Source: Gloeopeniophorella convolvens
Lineage: Eukaryota > Basidiomycota > Agaricomycetes > Russulales
Direction: 5' to 3'
Assembly (NCBI GenBank): GCA_022496205.1
Contig: WTXD01000149.1
Coordinates: 1 to 26,718, forward strand
Length of the DNA stretch: 26,718 bases
Below, in pieces: positions 19,701 to 26,718 of this stretch (its first letter is position 1; each line of letters opens with the position of its first letter). A program made the position numbers and the translations under genes. The notes beneath the pieces were generated by a model. It did not search any database and was not told the DNA's origin. It saw nothing but the letters and a program-made list of their open reading frames with translations.

Positions 19701-20423
19701 ATGGATACAACCCGGTCCGTGGACGAGACTGAGCGCTACTGCGCAGACACCCATGTCTCCTCGTACATGGAATCAACGCCCTCCACCCCCATGATAGAGC
19801 CCCGTGCGCGCCCCGTGGAAGCCGCAAAGACACCGTCACTGCTTATCATAGGGCAGCCCGACGCGTTCCTTCCCAGCGTCAGGGCAGAGATCAGGGCCGT
19901 CGAGGAGCTGGGACACGCAACGACCACGCTCATTTCAGCCGAGGCAACAACACCCGCCGTGCAAGCAGGCCTGCGCGTACACAACTTTGTCCACTTTGCC
20001 TGCCACGGCACGCTCGAGCCAGAGCGACCGTTCGATGCGGCGTTTCAGCTCCACGAGGACGACCGCCTCACGCTGCTCGACATCGCGCGCGAGCACCTTC
20101 CTCATGCCGAATTCGCGTTCCTCTCCGCGTGTCACACCGCTGAGCCGGCTGATAGCCGCACGCCCGACGAGGTGCTGCACCTCATCGCAGCGATGCAACA
20201 CTGCGGCTTCCGGAGCGTCGTTGGGACAATGTGGGCGATGGCTGACCTGGACGGGCGTGACCTAGCGGCGCACTTCTACGGGTACATGTTCGCGGAGGAG
20301 CAGCGGGATATGCCGATTGGAGAGAGATCCGCACGCGCGCTGCAGCATGCAGTACGAAAGTTGAGGTCGAAAAGGGGGATGACGTTGGAGCGGTGGGTGA
20401 ACTTTGTGCATTATGGGGTGTGA
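19701..20423 (+). CDS. Truncated TPR-CHAT copy 3: stand-alone CHAT protease domain (240 residues)
   Basis: This is closely similar to the last quarter of TPR-CHAT copies 1 and 2. Homology starts at about 19652, so all TPR-like exons are missing. The frame is open from 19632 without an ATG; the first ATG in frame is 19701, giving MDTTRSVDE. The putative catalytic His (residue 102, codon 20004-20006) and Cys (residue 144, codon 20130-20132) are both kept, and the C-terminus is WVNFVHYGV. No frame break occurs over 240 codons. The hAT-like element ends about 100 bp upstream, so the element or a neighbouring rearrangement may have supplied a new 5' end. It may be an unexpressed fragment, or a solo CHAT protein lacking its TPR regulatory part. 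The sequence alone does not decide. Confidence 0.6.
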   Translation: MDTTRSVDETERYCADTHVSSYMESTPSTPMIEPRARPVEAAKTPSLLIIGQPDAFLPSVRAEIRAVEELGHATTTLISAEATTPAVQAGLRVHNFVHFACHGTLEPERPFDAAFQLHEDDRLTLLDIAREHLPHAEFAFLSACHTAEPADSRTPDEVLHLIAAMQHCGFRSVVGTMWAMADLDGRDLAAHFYGYMFAEEQRDMPIGERSARALQHAVRKLRSKRGMTLERWVNFVHYGV

Positions 20424-20438
20424 TTGTGTATTGTCTCG

Positions 20439-20493
20439 GTGAGTCGTTCTCCAAGCATTTGCATGGGATCTCTGACGGACTCTGGCCCTTTAG
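20439..20493 (+). other. Likely 3' UTR intron remnant of CHAT copy 3
   Basis: A GTGAGT donor lies 15 nt after the stop codon and a CCCTTTAG acceptor ends at 20493, giving 55 nt. This is collinear with the copy 1 and copy 2 introns. Confidence 0.45.
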
Positions 20494-21677
20494 GCTTATA
20501 GCGTTCGCCGCGTCAAATACTTTCAGGTTTGTATCAAATTCGTGCCTTCGTGCATTGGTTACTTTGGATGTCTGCATTGCTCTGAGACTCGCTTTGGATC
20601 CCTGAATCACGTCGTCCTATAGGAATACCTACTCAGCCTTGGATGATATGCCGTCGAATGTCTGTCTGTGATTGCTGCCTCGTGTATGTTAATGGCTGGA
20701 TCGTCTCCTGTCCTCGCTATGCGACATGTTTGACTGTATGGCATGCCTGTAGGAGAATGTTCAACGAGAGCCCTTCGTGAGCGTAAGTGCCGAGGACGAA
20801 GAGGGAAGCAACGCAAGGATGATGGCGGGTGCTATGCATCAGTCCCAGCACGATTCGGTTCGTGCGGGTGCGCAAGCTGTGGACCCATACATTCTGCCAG
20901 AGAACACCCCGGAGTGAGGACTCCGTCCGCGTATTGTTTTCGCGTCGTCAAGAATAGGGCTCTCCTACACAAGGCTGCAATCGCGTCGAGAGCAGAACAG
21001 AAACTCCAGGCACACGACGTACCGAACGTTCCATAGGCGATCAGGCGTACTTCCGATCAGTTAGCGGAGAGGGACTGCAACGTTGTATATGAGCTTACGG
21101 CAGTGTGGCCTTTAGGCTGTGGCCCACGTCGGTACAATGCAGGTATTATCACGGACTTCTTTTTTGACGAAGCTCGCTGCGAATCATCCAGGGGAGGATC
21201 ACGGTAAGGTACAAGGGGCGCCGAATCGCCTGCGGCGTATTTGCAGCAAGTGAAACGCTTTGAGCAGACACTGTTCCCACCGGATTGACCCTGGGTGTTC
21301 TTATGTCATGGACTGTGAATGGTGGGGTTTGTACCGCGACTGATGGATTGGGGCCACCCTCCAGCGAGCAACGAGCGGCGCCTTCCAAAGCGGACTCATG
21401 ACTACGGCCGGGCGTTGTATATCCATATCTAAGCTCAGACACCGATCCGCTGCCAATAACAAGACATGCCTGACTGCAATCACGTTGGCCGCCTATGCAC
21501 TCCTCACAAGGTCTGTTCGCAGAGCGTTGCTGGCAACACGCGTATGGGTCAATTGAGGGAGGTTCTTCGAAGAAATCCGTTGGCTGTGCGTGGATTTTTG
21601 ATGAAGCAGACAAAGTATCGGAGGAATGGCGAAGTCTATGATAGTAGCGATGGCACCAAGGCAGACAGCACAAAGCT
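20494..21677. other. CHAT 3' flank repeat and spacer
   Basis: To about 21020 the sequence matches the flank after CHAT copy 2, without its TATATAA box. From about 21020 to 21677 I see no gene; it is the 3' side of the uS7m gene. The uS7m frame stays open down to 21149 if its intron is not spliced, but that extension has no family resemblance. Confidence 0.5.
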
Positions 21678-22390
21678 CTATACCCGCGTCTCCGCGTTGC
21701 CCCTGAAACAAAAAAAATCAGCTGGTAGTTCGAATCTAATTCTTTGTGCGGTGCGCACCTGTTGACCATAGCAAACGTGTGCGCTCTTTCCTTTTCATCG
21801 AGAACGGAGCTCGAGCCCTGGATAATACCAATAATCTCCCTCGCAATACGCTCCTCCAGCGTCTGCCCGGGGCGTTTGTCGCTCGCCTTGAGAATCCACT
21901 TGACTGCGAATCGCGTCCGCTGCTTCTCACTGAGAGCAATGGGGCGCGAGACGACCTTGCCACCGTGGCTGTGGGACATGCTGCGCACTGCGGGCGACCC
22001 CAGGAGCACGGCCTGCCGGACGATGTCGAGTGGTGGCGCGCGTGTGAGGGAGTGCACCCAAAGGAGCATGCGCGACACGACGCGCGAGGCGCGCTTGCGC
22101 TGCCCGTGACGCATAATGGAATTTGTCATGAACTGAAGAAGGGGATCCTCAGCAGGAGGGATGTCGAGGACGAGTGGTGCGCCAGGTGTGGAGAAAGGGA
22201 GCGCTGGGGTCTGCGCTGCTGCTGGTGCTAGCACGGCGGAGGACGAGGACGGGGTTGGCACGCTGGCAGCCAAGGCGGACAAGGGATTTTGCTGCGACAC
22301 GCCCGAAGACGCCGTCGCAAGCGGGCGCGCGAGTGAAGGAAAAGAACGACGGGTGGCTGAGCGGAGGGTGGACAACATCGCGGTGGCCAT
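21678..22390 (-). CDS. RSM7: Mitochondrial ribosomal protein uS7m
   Basis: This is the small-subunit protein uS7 of the mitochondrial ribosome, which organises the 3' major domain of the small rRNA. Exon 1 is 22390-21759 and exon 2 is 21702-21678. The intron is 56 nt and GT-AG, with a long T run before its CAG. The product is 218 residues. The start at 22388-22390 is the ATG giving MATAMLSTLRSATRRSFP, an Arg/Ser/Ala-rich mitochondrial targeting peptide; a longer frame upstream to 22504 lacks that character. The uS7 domain runs from about residue 85 and contains DPLLQFMTNSIMRHGQRKRA, then LSEKQRTRFAVKWILKASDKR and HTFAMVNRGNAETRV at the C-terminus. It is transcribed divergently from the F-box gene, with about 370 bp between the two starts. 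Confidence 0.85.
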
Positions 22391-22759
22391 GGCGGCGTTG
22401 TGTCGGTCTGGACAATTCAACGCGAGCAGAATATCCACACCCGGCCGTGCGGGCCGGTCCTCCGTCTCTCCTTGGCCTCGAATATACACCTGCGTTTCCT
22501 CCACAGGGCTCGGCGTTGCTCAGGGAACTCGCGCCTGTGCTCGGCTGGGGCCACAGATCAGCTCCCACAGAGATCAACAACTCCCTGGGTTTTGTGAACA
22601 AGCTTAAAGCGAAAGAGGAGCATGGATACAAGCCTGCACAGCCCTTTGTGTCCCCGCTTGCAGGAGAACAAGAAGATTATTGTCTCCGTCTGGCGAGCCA
22701 CATTGCAGACACTCGTCCTAGCGAGCCATATTTAATGTTTCCTTGGTCTGTCTACCACC
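22391..22759. promoter_or_regulatory. Divergent promoter region between uS7m and the F-box gene
   Basis: This 369-bp gap separates two divergent starts. A TATTTAA-type AT-rich stretch at about 22729-22735 lies some 25-30 nt before the F-box ATG. I see no other recognisable element. Confidence 0.4.
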
Positions 22760-25209
22760 ATGCAGTTCGCAATGTTCTCTGCTCCTCACTATCTCATCCG
22801 ACGCACTGTGCTGCGCTACACGCGTCGAAAATTGACACTTTTGTCTCTTCCGAACGATACACTTGTAGACCTCATCTTCATTCATCTTTGCGTTCGAGAT
22901 ATCTTGCGCTTGCGAGGGGTACGGACTTATTGGCTCGGAGACTATCTTGACGTTACTGACACCCTTACCCAAGGTATGCCGGCGACTCTATGAACTGACA
23001 CACCAGTCAATGGTCTGGAAACGTATTTTGCGCACATTCCATCTCCCACTCCCGCCACTTCCCCCTACCACGCGCTACTCTTTTTATGGCCTCAGCAGTC
23101 TGGAGACCGAACGACTTGTGGTCCGCGCACTATCCGCCGAAGCGAACTGGAGAAGTACTGTCCCTAAAGCTTACAAGTTCTGGAAGTTCTGCGTCTACAC
23201 CGACATCATGTCCATGAAGATGGTTCCAGGCGGGAAATACCTTGTCGCCTCGGTGCGCGACGGCGTCAACAGGTATGCGCTGATGTTGCTGATGATGGAG
23301 CATCGCGTCAAGACGGCCTACCCGGTTGCAAAAATGCCTACCGCATCCAAGCCATACAAGCTGGAAGCAAAATATATGCGCTATGATGGCGAGATGGGCA
23401 TCATGCTCAGCTACGCTCGCCGAGAACCCAAACGTGCTGCAGATCGCGAGGCTGGGTAGGCTCATCGCTGCCGCCTCCTGCTTGCGCATATACTCACATA
23501 ATTTTTGCCCTCAGCATAGACGTCTCGGACTACAGCGACGAGCACCAGATAGACTTCCCCGTTCCTGTGCGCTACGAACTCAACGTTATTCACTGCCCTC
23601 TTTCTGCACTTCACGTCGCCGAAGACCCTCGCTTCCCACCTGGTTCGAAGGAATACACAGCCCGCATTGATGCACAACGCCCCCCATTCAAGAACGTTTC
23701 CGTTATTCGTTCGACCACCGCCTTCGACCTCGTCGACATTGCCAATGTCGATGGCGCACCGCATGTTGTTGCCGTGCAAGGGCGTCTTATCATCTTCAAA
23801 AACCTGGTGTCGCGCAGCGTGCACCGCATCCGGGTCGGCGCCCTGTTTGGATACGAGGAAGAAGCATCAGAGGTCCTCCCCAACGTGAGTCCATCCTTCC
23901 TCGTCCATGGATCCGAGACAAGACGGTCGTGTCTCCACAGGGAATATTCACGTACAACATCCGTGCCATTCGTATCATTGCACCTCAAAGGGAACTCCTG
24001 GTCGTGCGCAACGACCCGAAGGACAAAAAGTCTCCTCTCGCCCTCGAGCTGTACAGAATCCCCGACGACAGCACCGTTTCCTCCCAGCCCGCAAACGTGC
24101 AGGTCGTGTGGCCGCGCTCCGTCCACACCATCGCCACGGGCTCTAATCTTACGCACATCTCGATATCCTCGGCGCCGTCACTGATCGACGGCGAAGACGC
24201 GACTGCGGCGCTGACGGCGCACGCGGAGCCGCCGCCGGTGTCCGTGTATCTCGTCATGCAGGACCCATGGCACACCGTGCAGTTCCGCCTGTGGCCCGAG
24301 CGCGTGCCCAAGGCCGAGGTGGGCGTCTTCCGCCCCGACACCGAGTGGCAGGCGGAGATGCAGGCCGCACTGGTCGCGGCGGCCGCGGCTGAGGAGGGCG
24401 AGGTCGAGGAGGCGATCGCAGACGACGACGACGACGACGCGCAGGACGACGCGGACGACGAGGACACAGCCGAGGACGCCATGGCCGTCGACGCCGCCGC
24501 GGCGCCCGCCGCGCCGCCACCGCCGCCTCCCCCGCCGCCACGCGTCCCGCTCGAGGACACGACGTTCCGCTTCCAGCTATACGGGCCCTTCTTCAAGATC
24601 ATCTCGTACAAGTACAGCGCAAACCCAGCGCTCGGCGCGCTGCGCATCCTGCCGGGCACGACGCGCCCACTGCTCGTCGGCACGCAGGCGGGCGACCGCC
24701 GCGCGACGCCGGCGCTGCACGACCTGTGGGCGTACGCGGACCTCATCCCGCCGCCTGCGCCGCACGCGCGCTGGCCCGAGGACGGCGGGCGCCGCGCGGC
24801 GGGCGAGGCGGAGCGCGGGTGGGTCGACGCGGCGCTGCGCATGCGCGAGAGCCCCGCGGCGGTCGCGCAGCTGCCGCTGCCGCCGCGCGCGGTGCGCGAG
24901 AAGTTCTCGCGCGGGCTCGTCGCGCTCGAGTGGGACGACTGGTGTATGGCGATGTGTGCGGTGTGCATCGACGAGCCGAAGGAGATTTACATGTTCCAGT
25001 ACGTGCCGACGCCTACGGAGAGTGAGTCTTTTCGTTCTGTTTATGGGGTGGTAGTTGCTCATGGTGTTTGCTTGCGCGCTGCAGAGGAGGACGGGCACCG
25101 AGTTCCTATCCCGGTGCCGGACGTGGACGAGCGGTTCCGCGATGTCACCGAGGACGAGGTTGAGCAGCTGCGAGGAACGCTCTCCGTCTCTCAAGCAAGT
25201 ACAAAATGA
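22760..25209 (+). CDS. F-box protein (738 residues, five exons)
   Basis: F-box proteins bind Skp1 and bring substrates to SCF ubiquitin ligases. Exons are 22760-22918, 22974-23455, 23515-23884, 23941-25021 and 25085-25209. The introns are 55, 59, 56 and 63 nt, all GT-AG and phase-compatible, and give 2217 nt. The ATG at 22760 is preceded by CACC. The F-box spans about residues 28-75, with LSLPNDTLVDLIFIHL, then VCRRLYELTHQSMVWKRIL across the first intron. The remainder is rich in beta-strand-like sequence and may form a propeller, as in related agaricomycete F-box proteins, but I can name no repeat. An acidic low-complexity stretch (about residues 497-515) is followed by an Ala-rich stretch and a run of nine prolines. 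The fourth intron is a multiple of three and open, so its retention would add 21 residues. The substrate is unknown. Confidence 0.75.
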
Positions 25210-25412
25210 TCGAGGCGATGAAGTGAGAGATGCATCCCCGACGGACAACAAACAAAAAGCTGTATAACTATTACTATATATGATCTTGTAAACGCGCAGA
25301 CGGACTTGTTGTACTACTTCCGATAATGCCACCCGGCCAAGAATTTGTATTTACCAGACGCCCATAAGTACGCAAATACAAAGACGCTGTTATTATCGTA
25401 GCATGCGGGATG
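25210..25412. other. Convergent 3' ends of F-box and Yip1 genes
   Basis: These 203 bp separate two convergent stop codons. The stretch is AT-richer than the coding sequence on both sides, with an ATAACTATTACTATATATG-like run at about 25264-25282 that may serve 3'-end processing. I see no other feature. Confidence 0.4.
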
Positions 25413-26552
25413 TCAAGCTGTCGGTATAGGGTCGGCGGGGCCGATGTTGCCCGTGATGTAGTAGCTGAAGAAGAGCACCTTGAACAAGAGCGCGACGACT
25501 GCGTGCAGCACCGCGATCACGACTATCAGAAGGCGCACCCATTTTTGATCCGCCTGTGTTTCGATGCCGTGCGGTTAAGCACCCACGTCGTGGGACAAGC
25601 ATATGCGCGTGGCGACGTACGGATGCGAGGACAGGGTAGACGTTCGCCACGAGGAAGTACCCGGAGAGGGCAAAGGCAATGCCGGTCAGGATCCAGCGAA
25701 GGAGGGCAACGGGGATGACGCAGAGAAGCTGGATACACCACGTCAAAACGGGCCACCGTAGAACGGAAAGGGATATGCACCGATACAGGTATCCATGCGA
25801 ACATGGCATAGCCCCACACCGTCAGCGATTCGACCATCGCCCAGCCATCGCCAATGCCTGCGTATCGCAGGGCGCCCCAGAGCAGCAAGGGCACGCCGAT
25901 GCCGTATGAGTACACAAGACCAACGGCCGTGCTCAGCAGGGCAAAGTCGTACTCGACGGGGTCGGACGACAGGTACGAAACGATAGAGTGCGCCAGTGAG
26001 GACGTCACGAAAAGGGTGAAGATGAGGGTCGTGAGCGTCCAGAATGGCCCATAGAGGTCTGGCGCGGGTGTCAGGTGCGCAGAGGTGTAAGTGGGAGAGA
26101 AGGGGTTGAGCGTATTGATACAGCGGAGAACGACCTAAAGATCCGAACATCAGAGATCGCATGCAGAGAAGGAGAGATGGCGACGCACTGTCTTTGTGTC
26201 GACGTCGAAATGGTGTTGGTAGTACTCTACATTCCAGAAGGACGCCTTGCCAGCATCAGAGATGTAGCCTGCAGCACTGGTGAGCTCAGCGGCGCGCTGG
26301 GATGTTGGAATAAAGGCGTACCCCTTCCTTGACTCGCGCGCGGAGGCGGGTCCCCGATGCTCCCTGGCGGAGGCTGGTCGAAGACTGGAGGGCGTCATTG
26401 AGTGCCGCTCTGGAAGACCGCAAGACGCAAGCGCGACCCTGACCTTTATCTGGCTCTTCTAGATGCTACGCGCCATGTCAGCATTTCAGCACTCAGTACG
26501 ACGGGCGTAAGTAGTGACTCACATCGTCCGAGTCTACCGGGACGTATGCCAT
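25413..26552 (-). CDS. Yip1-family Golgi/ER membrane protein (291 residues, six exons)
   Basis: Yip1-domain proteins are multi-spanning membrane proteins of ER and Golgi that interact with Rab GTPases in vesicle traffic. Exons on the minus strand are 26552-26523, 26465-26444, 26409-26189, 26134-25781, 25728-25621 and 25553-25413, totalling 876 nt. The N-terminus MAYVPVDSDDHLEEPDK is acidic and cytosolic, followed by FWNVEYYQHHFDVDTKTVV, the usual block before the first membrane segment. Hydrophobic segments then include FWTLTTLIFTLFVTS, AVGLVYSYGIGVPLLLWGAL, LLRWILTGIAFALSGYFLVA and LLIVVIAVLHAVVALLFKVL, plus one around TVWGYAMFAWIPVS. It is most like the YIPF1/YIPF2 type. The second intron (26410-26443) is only 34 nt, unusually short for a spliceosomal intron, but removing it restores the frame. 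The alternative is a one-base frameshift there. Confidence 0.8.
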
Positions 26553-26718
26553 CGGTCGTCGTCGTCGTGTACCGCGTCCAAGACGGATGCGAGTTGCGCA
26601 GTGCGGCGCCTCTGTGCACGGGACACCGTGGAATGACGACTTGGTGCGGAGGCAATGAAATGGCGGCAGGGTTTGGACCAGCCGTGTCGACCACTGTCGA
26701 CTGTCACTGGCACACACC
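26553..26718. other. Upstream region of the Yip1 gene, cut by the window edge
   Basis: This is presumed promoter and 5' UTR of the Yip1 gene. The longer frames that continue upstream of the ATG at 26552 show no protein character. Confidence 0.35.

Noticed and set aside
4106..20423. Link between TPR-CHAT proteins and CRISPR (the type III-E partner protease).
   Set aside because: There is no CRISPR array, no Cas-like gene and no prokaryotic context. Only the domain combination is shared.
21149..21677. Continuation of the uS7m frame to a 451-residue protein.
   Set aside because: A good 56-nt intron with a T-rich 3' end leads to a short final exon matching the expected uS7 C-terminus. The extension has no family character.
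24254..25332. Long minus-strand and third-frame ORFs opposite the F-box gene, up to 327 codons.
   Set aside because: They are shadows of a GC-rich coding exon; composition is Arg/Ala/Ser-rich without domains, while the plus-strand frame fits splice phases.

Overview
This is eukaryotic DNA from a filamentous basidiomycete, most likely an agaricomycete. The genes are split by many 49-81 nt GT-AG introns, coding GC is high, no operons are visible, and the Dam1, Yip1, F-box and TPR-CHAT proteins read like agaricomycete family members. Exon structures were built by hand from splice signals and reading-frame continuity. No similarity search was run.

Layout. 1-1387 (-): N-terminal part of a proline-rich protein, possibly a Set1-type histone methyltransferase, running off the left edge. 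2448-3585 (-): intact seven-exon gene for the DASH subunit Dam1. 4106-7574 (+): TPR-CHAT protein, copy 1, with one apparent frameshift. About 8329-11262 (-): many-exon S41-family (CPAF-like) protease with several apparent frameshifts. 11263-12690: no gene recognised. About 12797-13930 (-): decayed second copy of Dam1. 13945-17422 (+): TPR-CHAT protein, copy 2, intact. 18490-19605: 1.1-kb DNA transposon-like element (18-bp terminal inverted repeats, perfect 8-bp target duplication) carrying a 105-codon ORF. 19701-20423 (+): third CHAT copy reduced to the C-terminal protease domain. 21678-22390 (-): mitochondrial ribosomal protein uS7m. 22760-25209 (+): F-box protein. 25413-26552 (-): Yip1-family Golgi membrane protein.

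Interpretation. Conserved housekeeping genes (Dam1, uS7m, F-box protein, Yip1, perhaps Set1) flank an accessory island of about 18 kb. The island grew by duplication of a divergent Dam1 | TPR-CHAT pair. The Dam1 copy decayed, while the CHAT protease domain was kept in all three copies with its His and Cys. CHAT is a caspase-like cysteine protease fold. TPR-CHAT proteins are often discussed as regulated proteases in immunity or cell death; that role here is inference. All three CHAT copies share a 3' flank that includes an apparent intron just after the stop codon.

Caution. Several coding regions carry single-base frame breaks, often next to short homopolymers. These could be real decay or sequencing/assembly errors, and should be resolved before any gene here is called a pseudogene.
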